Positions 18,880 to 26,684 of a stretch of 64,000 bases of DNA are shown piece by piece. The notes beneath the pieces are model-generated. The model was given only the letters and a program-made list of their open reading frames with translations, did no database searches and was not told the origin of the DNA. A program made the position numbers and the translations under genes. Position 1 is the first letter of the stretch. Every line of letters begins with the position of its first letter. The DNA is from Nakamurella antarctica (GTDB lineage Bacteria; Actinomycetota; Actinomycetes; Mycobacteriales; Nakamurellaceae). The DNA lies in the NCBI RefSeq assembly GCF_003860405.1, contig NZ_CP034170.1, forward strand, positions 868,001 through 932,000. Reading direction: 5' to 3'.

Positions 18880-19440
18880 AAAGCCTGGTCCTTTCATGGT
18901 GGCAAGCGACAAACAGCTTTTTCAACTTTTGCTGTAACATGTATTCACACTGAAATTCGTGACGCTTGGGAAGCAGCCCTACCACTTTCGGTGCCTTTGG
19001 GTCGTAAATCTAGAGTTATTAGAGCAGCTGTGGAAGCTTTCGCAGTGAAAAACGTTCCGGTTGATTATGACCAAATCGCCGTAGACGTGAATTTAACCGT
19101 GGCAGATGTGAAGGAAATTCAGGCTGTAACCGCTGTTCAAGCGTCCCTGGAGTTTCAATACAGCAATGGGGCGACCCTGAAGGATAGTCTTTCAGGTGTT
19201 GCTGACACCACTTGGGATGAGGTGTTAGCTGAAACCGCCGCTGAAACTCTTTATAGCAAGCTTTTGGCAAAATGTGATTTGACCAGTTTACGGTGGCCGG
19301 AAGTTTCTGTTGATGCGTTCCGACTGTTTTTCGGCGGCATAACCGATATGGGTTTAATCGGGGCCACTTTGGGGGTTTCAACCCAGCAAGTCAAAGAAGG
19401 TGTGGCGGCGATTCAAACCCTTTTACGTGAAGAGGCCTGA
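18880..19440 (+). pseudogene. Sigma-70-family sigma factor remnant, 5' end lost at IS21
   Basis: Just beyond the right IS21 end an open frame continues with KRQTAFSTFAVTCIHTEI, which resembles sigma region 2.3-2.4 (F-S-T-Y-A-x-x-x-I-R-x-x-I). LPLSVPLGRKSR and VPVDYDQIAVDVNLTVADVK fit region 3, and the tail MGLIGATLGVSTQQVKEG fits the region 4 helix-turn-helix. Region 1-2.2 is missing. The DNA is clearly AT-richer than its surroundings, with unusual codons, which suggests acquisition from a phage or plasmid. The frame opens inside the IS, so any product would have a foreign start. The family call is my reading of motifs. Confidence 0.5.
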
Positions 19441-19589
19441 ATCCAGGCACCCCCTGATTGCTGTGAGGGAAAAGGATGGGCTACCCAGAATATGAGATTT
19501 TTGCGGATAGGTAAAAACGAGTTTCAGATTTATTTAACCGAATCTGCCGCCATCCCTACCGTTCGCACCGTTCCGAAGCCAGACTAACC

Positions 19590-20046
19590 CGCCGAGGGTA
19601 GCTCCCGAGTCGTGATCCGGGCCCTGGCTGGGACCTGCCCGTGCAGGTTTTCGGTGAACACCTTCCGCACACACTTAGCGACCCGGCAGTGCCACTTCTG
19701 CTTGCGCCACAACAACAACGGGGAATCCGAGCCGAACGGTAGATCCCGCGGCCTGGTAGTCACGCATCCCCGCGGCGACCTCGACTGCTGCCGACACGAC
19801 GGACACCACCCCTCCAACACCAGTTCCGTCCGGCAACGCACCACCCGCCGACCGGAATCGTCGTGAACGACCCGCTCAACGAGGAATCCGTCAATACCTA
19901 GCAGAAGCGAACCACTCTGGCCAATGGCTCGTGGTCTTTCGATCTGGTCGTGTGAGAATAACCAGTCACAAGCGCCGCGATCCCCTATCAGACCCAACAC
20001 GCCAAAAAGCACATCACCAGTTAAGTCCTACTAAGTCCGAAGGGCC
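19590..20046 (-). mobile_element. Second ISL3-type element, 5' part only, minus orientation
   Basis: Its outer inverted repeat lies at 20022-20046 and reads GGCCCTTCGGACTTAGTAGG on the minus strand, matching the ends of the ISL3 copy at 27379-28865. The minus frame 20012-19584 encodes an ISL3 N-terminus (SLLLGIDGFLVERVVHDD, WCPSC, KQKWHCRVAKCVRKVF). Similarity to the other copy stops near 19610, so the rest has been deleted. Confidence 0.7.
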
Positions 20047-20049
20047 AGT

Positions 20050-20193
20050 AACGGCCCCACCGAAGCCATCAACGGCCGACTCGAACACCTAAGCAGCATT
20101 GCCCTCGGCTTCCGCAACCTCACCAACTACACCGCTCGATCCCTATTCGAAACCGGCGGATTCAGACCAGGCCTACACAGTCAATTGCGATGA
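20050..20193 (+). pseudogene. ISL3-family transposase, C-terminal fragment
   Basis: Forty-seven codons before a TGA encode NGPTEAINGRLEHL, IALGFRNLTNYTARSLFETG and a short tail. This is the conserved C-terminal end of many ISL3 transposases. It belongs to a different ISL3 lineage from the 27.4 kb copy and may be the far end of the fragment at 15813-16300. It abuts the inverted repeat of the partial element at 20022-20046. Confidence 0.7.
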
Positions 20194-20207
20194 GCCCCCT
20201 TAAAGAC

Positions 20208-20798
20208 CTACATTATTGATGTTCTGTGCAAGTCAGATACATCGATGCCAGCTTCGACGAATCGATCCTCTAAAGCCTCTGCGCCGAACTTTTCCCAGTA
20301 ATCAAATTCCTCACTCGAAACCGGCACGGCTTGTAGCCAAGTAATGACATGACCGTCACTCACGATATCTGGAATCTCCATCTCGTCCCATAAGAATGGA
20401 GTCACAAAAAGGATATGTTTCATTTCAATATTACCTGCATAGTCGGAGACGATATCTCGAAAAATCACGCCAGGAGCGACGCCAAACTTACCAGTCGCCA
20501 GATTGAATGCGCAGGAAGCGAGCATCTGGCCGAATTCGTCACTTCCTGAGCTGCAAACACCTATAATCTCAACTCTCAGTGAGCGATTACCAATCCGATT
20601 CTTGGTGCTGAACTTCGACATCCCCACTGTGCCCCAGGAACTAACGCCGACCGTAGGCAGGTCCCGCGACTCGATCACATCGACCCAAACATCATCATTG
20701 TGGTCACTAATAAAACGGCGCACCATCGGCCGTGCATCCTGGAACAGCCGGGCCTCAGATTGCGCGATCTTTTTGAGGTCTATGCGCTCATCGGACAC
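20208..20798 (-). CDS. SUFU-family immunity protein, partner of the GH-E toxin
   Basis: The 196-residue protein has TGKFGVAPGVIFRDIV, MKHILFVTPFLWDE and VITWLQAVPVSSEEFDYW, which together match the Suppressor-of-fused domain common among immunity proteins of bacterial polymorphic toxins. It sits directly downstream of the GH-E toxin gene on the same strand, 29 bases away, as expected for a toxin-immunity pair. It would protect the producing cell by binding the toxin's nuclease domain in the cytoplasm. It looks intact even though the toxin gene has a stop codon. Confidence 0.7.
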   Translation of the reverse strand: MSDERIDLKKIAQSEARLFQDARPMVRRFISDHNDDVWVDVIESRDLPTVGVSSWGTVGMSKFSTKNRIGNRSLRVEIIGVCSSGSDEFGQMLASCAFNLATGKFGVAPGVIFRDIVSDYAGNIEMKHILFVTPFLWDEMEIPDIVSDGHVITWLQAVPVSSEEFDYWEKFGAEALEDRFVEAGIDVSDLHRTSIM

Positions 20799-20827
20799 GG
20801 GGGGCCTCTAACAGCCTGTCGGCAGAA

Positions 20828-22387
20828 TCATGGGCCAAAGTACACGTCATCCGGCGCCTCTCCTTCATGATTTGCATTCGAAGCGGGTAGCTCCGGACGG
20901 TAGTGAGTTGGATTATTATGTTCGTCTAAAAATTGGGTTCGCGGAATTCCCCGGACTTCAGAACTGGCTCTGTGCTTTCTAAATTCGAATCCATACTCAT
21001 GACCCATCTGCCATGGGTCACCTGGGTGAATCACTACGCCCGTCCGGTCGTACACGACGCCGTTGACGTCGCGTGCGTTCTCCCATACAGTACTCCTGAC
21101 ATCCTTTCGGAAGCTGGTTGGGCGCTTGTAACTCACAGGACCCGACGCCCGTGTGGCCACCTGCTTGCTTACTTCTTTTTCGACAGTCTGTGTCGTAGAA
21201 CCATTTAGGCGATTTACCTGGTTTGTTAGGTCATGTGTGGTTTCTGTGCCGAATTGTTGACCGCCTCCCGCCGCGGCTTTACTTTCGCCCTTCGCAGCGG
21301 ATCCAGCGTAGCGGGACAGTCCCCTACCCACTGCTCTGTTTACCGCGAAGTCGTCGACGCGTTGGTTGGCTTTGGCTAATGGTCGGCGGGCTGCGGCGAG
21401 TGCTTTGGCTGCGCGCGCGGCGGCGGCAGATCCTTTGACACCAGCGCTTGCTGCGGCGAGAGACGTTCTGGCTGCTGCAACGGCTGTGGGGGCGAGTTTC
21501 TCAGCGGCGCGTACGCCTTGAGCGGCGCCCTTGGCTGCGAGACCGCCAGCCCGAGCGTAAACGCCGCCCGGGATCACGCCGAGAGCGTCCATGGCAATTT
21601 CTCCCCAAGACACGTCTTCGCCGGCAATTTTGCGGCCGGAGTCCACACCAAGTTTGGCTGCACTAGCTGCCATCAACGCACCGAACGCTAAGGGCGCCAA
21701 AGCGGGCATCAACACAACTGCCACGACAGCCACCACGATTAGCACAATCGTCAGCTTGCCTAAGGTGTCGGAGACGCCTTCCCAGAAGTGCGACCAACCA
21801 GACCTGTTGTGCATCCCCATGTCCTGCGCGTTGTGCAGCGTGCCTTTTACTTTAGAGTCAGCGCTCCTGCGGTCGTCAGCTAAGGCGCGGCGTTGTTCCA
21901 GTGCGGCTTGCACTCGGGCTTGCGCGGCGGCTACCTGCTCATCGTGGGGGTTCTTACTGGCTGCCGGATCAGGCGCGGTCAGCAACACCACCGCCGGGTC
22001 AGCGGGCGGCGGAGGTCGCCAACCAGCCTGCGCCGAAGCAGCAGATGAGTGAGCGTGTTCAGCGGAACTCAATTCTTGATTGACAACCCCGGCTCGATAT
22101 TGGATCTCTTCAACATCATTGGCGTAGGTCCGCATCCCCTCGGCGGCCTGAGAATACGAATCATGCAACATCACCAAATGCGAAGGCAGATCCGCGATCC
22201 GTCCACGGAACGCGTCAGCGGAGTCGCCCCTCCAAATCGCATCAGAAGTGTTGTCATGCAACTACTGCAAACGCGTCCGAGCCGAATCTGCATCTTCAGC
22301 GACAATTCGAAGCTCCTCCGCAACAGCCCACGTAGCATCCACACTGCCCAACTCCGGAACATCCTCAGTCCACGACGCAGCACTCAT
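20828..22387 (-). pseudogene. Type VII-secreted polymorphic toxin with GH-E nuclease domain, amber codon 42
   Basis: The full reading starts at ATG 22387 (MSAASWTEDVPELGSV). Codon 42 is TAG (22262-22264), where the plus-strand copy has CAG; the frame is otherwise open to 20828, 519 codons in all. Order: WXG-like helical hairpin (AIWRGDSADAF), Ala-rich coiled region, two membrane-type segments (LTIVLIVVAVVAVVLM), Ala-rich linker, then a C-terminal domain with MGHEYGFEF, GIPRTQFLDEHNNP and HEGEAPDD, fitting the GH-E group of HNH/Endo VII nucleases. Reinitiation at TTG 22261 is possible but would lose half of the secretion domain. Its last four bases at the start overlap the upstream gene. Confidence 0.75.
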
Positions 22388-22403
22388 TCCGCACCACCGG
22401 AAA
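21310..22403 (-). repeat. Left copy of about 1.09-kb inverted repeat
   Basis: This stretch, read on the minus strand, matches 24188-25280 on the plus strand almost base for base. It covers the end of the gene upstream and the shared N-terminal two thirds of the toxin. Encoded proteins differ at only about a dozen positions. Boundaries were judged by eye, to about 15 bases. Confidence 0.85.
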
Positions 22404-23019
22404 CGGAAGTACCCGTCGACTTACTGTCCGGCGGCTGGGCGGTGATGGGGTCCTCGAAGGTGAAGGAGTCCACAATTTCTCCGAAAAGTTCGTTGAAGTC
22501 ATTTTCAAGGATCACTGACGGTGTGCTTGCTGTAACAACAGCAAAGCCCCGATCGTCAGGGGTCGGGATAAACCATTGCCACACAGCAGATTCGAACTTC
22601 CCACCGTATTGCGGGTGAGTGCCCACATCCCGATATCGGGAATGCACTACCGCTGCGTCGATGTCAGTTAAACGCACTACCTCGACTTTGGCCTTGGCCT
22701 TGCGAGTGAGTTGTGACATGAGCACCGCCGAATCGTCACCAGAGGGCCTATCCACCATGGCAACGGTCAAGTTAGCGACTATGGGAAGGTCTTCGGACCA
22801 GGTGCCCCACATTGCCATGAAGGTCAAGTCCTGTCCCCGCGCGGTCCGCAACGAGTCCCGTACCAGTTTCTCCAACTTCCCCCGGTGGGCAGCTACAGCT
22901 GGATCTATCGCAGCGGTCTGATTGAGCAAGCGCTCAACCTGATCAGAAATTCGGTCGGATTCAAGGTCGAAGAGCCACCAGTCATCCGGCAACCAAACAC
23001 TAAACTGATAGCGCGACAT
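22384..23019 (-). CDS. Hypothetical protein coupled to the toxin gene, possible secretion partner
   Basis: The 211-residue protein starts MSRYQFSVWLPDDWWLFDLE. It appears soluble, with alpha/beta character, no signal peptide and no catalytic motif that I recognise. Its stop overlaps the toxin start (ATGA) and its start overlaps the WXG-like gene, so the three are one coupled unit. That position fits a chaperone or accessory factor for the toxin. A 19-codon relic of the same gene's end precedes the plus-strand toxin at 24153-24209, showing the gene was once present there too. Confidence 0.6.
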   Translation of the reverse strand: MSRYQFSVWLPDDWWLFDLESDRISDQVERLLNQTAAIDPAVAAHRGKLEKLVRDSLRTARGQDLTFMAMWGTWSEDLPIVANLTVAMVDRPSGDDSAVLMSQLTRKAKAKVEVVRLTDIDAAVVHSRYRDVGTHPQYGGKFESAVWQWFIPTPDDRGFAVVTASTPSVILENDFNELFGEIVDSFTFEDPITAQPPDSKSTGTSVSGGAE

Positions 23020-23282
23020 CAGTTGCCACCACTGCGCACCTCTGTGGTCTTGACACCGGACTCAGCAAAGTTCGACGACACCCCAGATTCCATGGCGACG
23101 TAGTCGTCTAAAGCACCGTCGACTCCGCCTTTTAGACTCTCGATCTCCTCAATGATTTTCTGTCGTCCGTCTTTCCACCCGTCCTGGAATTCATCGAGGG
23201 CAACGGCGACGTCGGTCGAGCCAAAACTGTCCCATTGGCTGCGGAAATCACCGTACACCAGCTCGGGCTCGGAGCATAACAC
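23019..23282 (-). CDS. Small WXG100-like helical protein, N-terminus uncertain
   Basis: Read from a GTG at 23282 it gives 87 residues with a long amphipathic helix pattern (VYGDFRSQWDSFGS, then DEFQDGWKDGRQKIIEEIES and a second helix), similar in size to ESAT-6/WXG100 proteins that pair with type VII substrates. It overlaps the next gene by one base. The open frame runs further to 23711, but that upstream part lies antisense to the lipoprotein frame and has no helical-protein character. The junction near 23290 is likely a rearrangement point, so the true start may have been lost. Confidence 0.5.
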   Translation of the reverse strand: MLCSEPELVYGDFRSQWDSFGSTDVAVALDEFQDGWKDGRQKIIEEIESLKGGVDGALDDYVAMESGVSSNFAESGVKTTEVRSGGN

Positions 23283-23301
23283 AACATCATCTGCCGAATC
23301 C

Positions 23302-24156
23302 TCTTCAGCGGTGCTCTCGTCTGCCGTTGCCCCCGAATCGGGCGCAGGCAGTGTTAACGCACTGCCCTTGGCGACGGAGGCATCAACGGCGAAAGCTGAA
23401 GGCAACGGCATTGAAAAGTCCGAAGGACCATCTATTCTGGCTGCCAGCTTCACTTCTGCTACCCAGACCAAAGGTGTCCATGTTAAGGGCACATATACAG
23501 CTTCAGCGGCCGCCTTCGACGAAGCGCTCGGAACCCCCGCCGTACCTACAAGCGCGTTATCACCATTCAGCGGGAACTCGCCTTCGGCTGCGTCGTCGGT
23601 GGAGGGCTCAGCGGCTGGAAAGCCCTTGAACTCAGCCGCCATTGATACCAAAGGTACCCAGGACGTATACACGGCAACTTTGGTCATCGGTGACCTTTCC
23701 GCTGATGTCATTCATGACGCATCAGGTGTATATGTAAAGGGCAATAAAGAGATGGCAGAGCGAATCGAGCAGCCAGACCTTACGAACGGTTGGGTGCATT
23801 GGGCCAATTTGGATCCCCGTGCGCAGAGTCTGATCGCGCTCACTTCTCCCGTGTCTTTGATCGGAATCGCGCTTAACAACCCCGAACCGTTGCTCAGCTA
23901 TACAACTGGCTCGCTGACCGCCGGAGTTGAGGGGGAGGGAGTTCAGGTGCTGCTTACCGAGCAAAATGTACTTGTCGGAACGATTCTCGTGTCGACCATT
24001 GGCGCGCCATGGCCCTTACACGCGTTGATCTCTGATCCCACAGGCTCGATAGACCTGAGCATGACCGAATGGGATACCCCGATCACTGTTGCTGCTCCCA
24101 CCGCGCTCGTTGAAGCCAAGCCTGATGCGCAATTGAAGCAGGCACCGACATCGTGA
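23302..24156 (+). pseudogene. Lipoprotein-like gene lacking its 5' end (LppX/LprG-like)
   Basis: The frame encodes about 285 residues: SILAASFTSATQTKGVHVKG, ATLVIGDLSADVI and ASGVYVKGNKEM. These beta-sheet motifs resemble LppX/LprG-type lipid-binding lipoproteins of actinobacteria. No signal peptide or lipobox is present. Upstream, the frame runs into sequence antisense to the WXG-like gene, so the gene seems to have been truncated at about 23290 by rearrangement. It could not be exported as it stands. The family call is tentative. Confidence 0.5.
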
Positions 24157-24209
24157 TTGACAGTGAGCCTGACGGCTCAGGCGAGTCCGTTTCCGGTGGT
24201 GCGGAATGA
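24153..24209 (+). pseudogene. Relic of the 211-residue gene's 3' end
   Basis: Nineteen codons, VIDSEPDGSGESVSGGAE then TGA, match the end of the gene at 22384-23019 (STGTSVSGGAE). The TGA overlaps the toxin start at 24206 just as in the left locus. The rest of this gene has been replaced by lipoprotein sequence. Confidence 0.65.
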
Positions 24210-25280
24210 GTGCGGCGTCGTGGACGGAAGATGATCCGGAGTTGGGCAGTGTGGATGCTATGTGGGCAGTTGCGGAGGAGCTTCGAATTGTCGCTGAAGA
24301 TGCAGATTCGGCTCGGCAGCGTTTGCAACAGTTGCATGACAACACTTCTGATGCGATTTGGAGGGGCGACTCCGCTGATGCGTTCCGTGGACGGATCGCA
24401 GATCTGCCTTCGCATCTGCTGATGTTGCATGATTCGTATTCTCAGGCCGCCGATGGAATGCGCACCTACGCCAATGATGTTGACGAAATCCAGTACCGGG
24501 CCGGGGTTGTCAACCAAGAATTGAGTTCCGCTGAACACGCTCACACATCTGCTGCTTCGGCGCAGGCAGGTTGGCAACATCCCCCACCTGCTGATCCGGC
24601 GGTGGTGTTGCTGACCGCGCCGGATCCGGCAGCCAGTAAGAACCCCCACGATGAGCAGGTAGCCGCCGCGCAAGCCCGAGTGCAAGCCGCACTGGAACAA
24701 CGCCGCGCCTTAGCTGACGACCGCAGGAGTGCTGACTCCAAAGTAAAAGGCACGCTGCACAACGCGCAGGACATGGGGATGCACAACAGATCTGGCTGGT
24801 CGCACTTCTGGGAAGGCGTCTCCGACACATTGGGCAAGCTGACAATTGTGCTAGTCGTGTTGGCTGTCGTGGCAGTTGTGTTGATGCCCGCTTTGGCGCC
24901 CTTAGCATTCGGTGCGTTGATGGCAGTAAGTGCAGCCAAACTTGGTGTGGACTCCGGCCGCAAAATTGCCGGCGAGGACGTGTCTTGGGGAGAAATTGCC
25001 ATGGACGCTCTCGGCGTGATCCCGGGCGGCGTTTACGCCAGGGCGGGCGGTCTCGCAGCCAAGGGCGCCGCTCAAGGCGTACGCGCCGCTGAGAAACTCG
25101 CCCCCACAGCCGTTGCAGCCGCGAAATCAACCCTCGCCGCAGCGAGCGCCGGTGTTAAGGGCTCCGCCGCCGCCGCCCGCGCAGCCAAAGCACTCGCCGC
25201 CGCACGAAGACCATTAGCCAGCGCCAACCAACGCGTCGGGGACTTCGCGGTAAGCACAGCAGCAGGTAGGTCACTGGGTC
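24188..25280 (+). repeat. Right copy of about 1.09-kb inverted repeat
   Basis: It is the partner of 21310-22403 in opposite orientation. It begins at the end of the relic gene (GTTTCCGGTGGTGCGGAATG) and ends where the two toxins diverge, soon after DFAV. The spacer between the two copies is about 1.78 kb. Confidence 0.85.
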
Positions 25281-25756
25281 GTCTAAGCGGTTTTTCAAAC
25301 CCTTTCCGGCCAGAGATGGGTGTGCCCTCAGCCTATTCAAGAGGGTACGAGCGCTTCGGGGGGATGACGGAAGCTAAGTTCCGGCAAACTTTTGTTGAGC
25401 CAGCCGGGACTCCGGTCTGGCCCGCCCATAACGGATCGGCGCCGGGCACCACCGAAGTTAAGACTCATTTGCCGACCGGAACTCAATTCGACCGATTCGG
25501 TAGCGAACGGGGGGCCTTTCTGGGCAAGCCGGGCGACCTCTTCACCGCTCGTTCGATTCCTCCCGAGAGTCTCGGCAAAGCTTATAAAACCTACCAAACA
25601 ACCGGAAAGGCGCTACCGCCGGGCTCACATGTTGAGCAATCGATAATCGCGCCGTGGTTCGGCCAGGCGGGGGGCGGCACGCAATACGTAGTGATTGATA
25701 TTTCCGGCGAAAAAGTATCCGTGGAGAAACTGCTCGAGTGGGGATTCATAAAATAA
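24206..25756 (+). CDS. Type VII-secreted polymorphic toxin with TNT (NAD glycohydrolase) domain
   Basis: The 516-residue protein is intact. Residues 1-110 are a WXG-like secretion domain (AIWRGDSADAF), followed by an Ala-rich coiled region, a hydrophobic pair (about 210-245) and an Ala-rich linker. The last 110 residues match the tuberculosis necrotizing toxin domain: FDRFGSERGAFLGKPG, FTARSIPPESLG, and IAPWFGQAGGGTQY with the conserved Gln, ending LLEWGFIK. Known TNT domains hydrolyse NAD(P) in target cells. The stop shares one base with the immunity gene start (TAATG). Secretion would need an ESX machine that is not in this window. Confidence 0.85.
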   Translation: MSAASWTEDDPELGSVDAMWAVAEELRIVAEDADSARQRLQQLHDNTSDAIWRGDSADAFRGRIADLPSHLLMLHDSYSQAADGMRTYANDVDEIQYRAGVVNQELSSAEHAHTSAASAQAGWQHPPPADPAVVLLTAPDPAASKNPHDEQVAAAQARVQAALEQRRALADDRRSADSKVKGTLHNAQDMGMHNRSGWSHFWEGVSDTLGKLTIVLVVLAVVAVVLMPALAPLAFGALMAVSAAKLGVDSGRKIAGEDVSWGEIAMDALGVIPGGVYARAGGLAAKGAAQGVRAAEKLAPTAVAAAKSTLAAASAGVKGSAAAARAAKALAAARRPLASANQRVGDFAVSTAAGRSLGRLSGFSNPFRPEMGVPSAYSRGYERFGGMTEAKFRQTFVEPAGTPVWPAHNGSAPGTTEVKTHLPTGTQFDRFGSERGAFLGKPGDLFTARSIPPESLGKAYKTYQTTGKALPPGSHVEQSIIAPWFGQAGGGTQYVVIDISGEKVSVEKLLEWGFIK

Positions 25757-26307
25757 TGGTCAAAGATGGCGGCAATTCTACAGTACTTCCAGAGTTTGTG
25801 GAAATTGAGGCTCGGCTAGCTCCATGGCGCATGATCGAAACCAGTCGAACTCACAGACAGATCAGTCCACCTACTATAGACAGCGACGGATTCCAGGTCT
25901 TTCATTCGGAAGATTTGGAATATGCGATTCAGCCATCAGATACTTCGTTTTATTTAAGGACACAAGAAAGAGGAGCTTCAAGAAACGTCGTGAAATTCAG
26001 TCGGCTCTTGGAGCTAGAGAAATTTCTCCTCTGGGAAACGTGTGCCTCCGCAAGGGGTGTTCTTGGGCTTCCGCGGCTCGATGCTGACCTGTACGTGTCA
26101 GACATAAACCCAGGAATTGAAGCCACGGACGACGGGGCTACCATATCCCTTGTGCTGCCAGGAGAACCAAAAAGCCTGACGACACTTGGTCACTCAGATG
26201 CGGCAAGATTCAGTAACATCATGCCTCTGTCGCTGGACGAGATCGAGGAGCGTATGGGCTCAGGGGTCAGTCGCTGGCAATGGTTCTGGAGTCGGGTGAC
26301 GGCGTAA
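25756..26307 (+). CDS. Immunity protein for the TNT toxin (Imm61/IFT-like)
   Basis: The 183-residue protein begins MVKDGGNSTVLPEFVEIEA at ATG 25756, which overlaps the toxin stop by one base. It has DSDGFQVFHSEDLEYAI, FYLRTQERG and KFSRLLELEKFLLWETCASAR. Size, position and the match to the second copy at 26677-27225 fit the Imm61-type antidote family associated with TNT toxins. It would block the NADase site in the producer's cytoplasm. The family name is from memory of the pattern, not a search. Confidence 0.7.
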   Translation: MVKDGGNSTVLPEFVEIEARLAPWRMIETSRTHRQISPPTIDSDGFQVFHSEDLEYAIQPSDTSFYLRTQERGASRNVVKFSRLLELEKFLLWETCASARGVLGLPRLDADLYVSDINPGIEATDDGATISLVLPGEPKSLTTLGHSDAARFSNIMPLSLDEIEERMGSGVSRWQWFWSRVTA

Positions 26308-26369
26308 TAAATCTAACGATCCGACCTAGTTTCCAACCATGGCTCAAACCCTTGCTTACGGGGTAGACT

Positions 26370-26684
26370 ATGTTTATGTTTCGCAAAACCAAAACTTCGT
26401 CTTCTCAGTTCGACAGACTAGGTGAAGATACGGGCCGATTTTTCTATCCTAAGGGCGAGCAGCTTCGAATGAGGTCGTTGCCTCCGGACGCCGCCAGTCG
26501 GCCGTATCGGACGTACGAATCCACGGATGCCCCATTACCTGAGGGCTACAGCCTCGCACAGTCAGTGATTGCGCCCTGGTTCGCGCAGCCTGGGGGTGGG
26601 ACACAATTTATGGTAATTGGCCCAGAAGGCTACGAAGCACAAATATTGGACCTGATAGATGCGGGGTATCTTCGTCATGTTTGA
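26370..26684 (+). pseudogene. Orphan TNT toxin domain without secretion module
   Basis: The frame of 104 residues from ATG 26370 is a TNT domain alone: FDRLGEDTGRFFYPKG, MRSLPPDAASRPY, IAPWFAQPGGGTQF and a C-terminal LIDAGYLRHV. It keeps the conserved Gln but has no N-terminal trafficking part. Standalone tips with immunity genes are typical silent cassettes in polymorphic toxin loci and can replace the active tip by recombination. Whether it is translated is unknown. A GGGGTAG lies shortly before the ATG. Confidence 0.75.

Larger units (their letters stand above)
16301..18897 (+). mobile_element. IS21-family insertion sequence
   Basis: It holds istA and istB in the usual order with a TGATG overlap. 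The ends carry related inverted repeats: GGTTTCGCCA followed by ATGGGACCACC on the left (about 16344-16370), and on the right the complement of GCTTTCGCCA followed by ATGGGACCACC (about 18862-18890). A further degenerate repeat at 16301-16340 suggests the left end is near 16301. Exact termini and a target duplication could not be fixed by eye. Because istA is broken, the element is probably not mobile by itself. Confidence 0.8.

Noticed and set aside
23283..23711. N-terminal extension of the WXG-like minus frame
   Set aside because: Antisense to the lipoprotein frame, and its composition does not fit a WXG100 protein.
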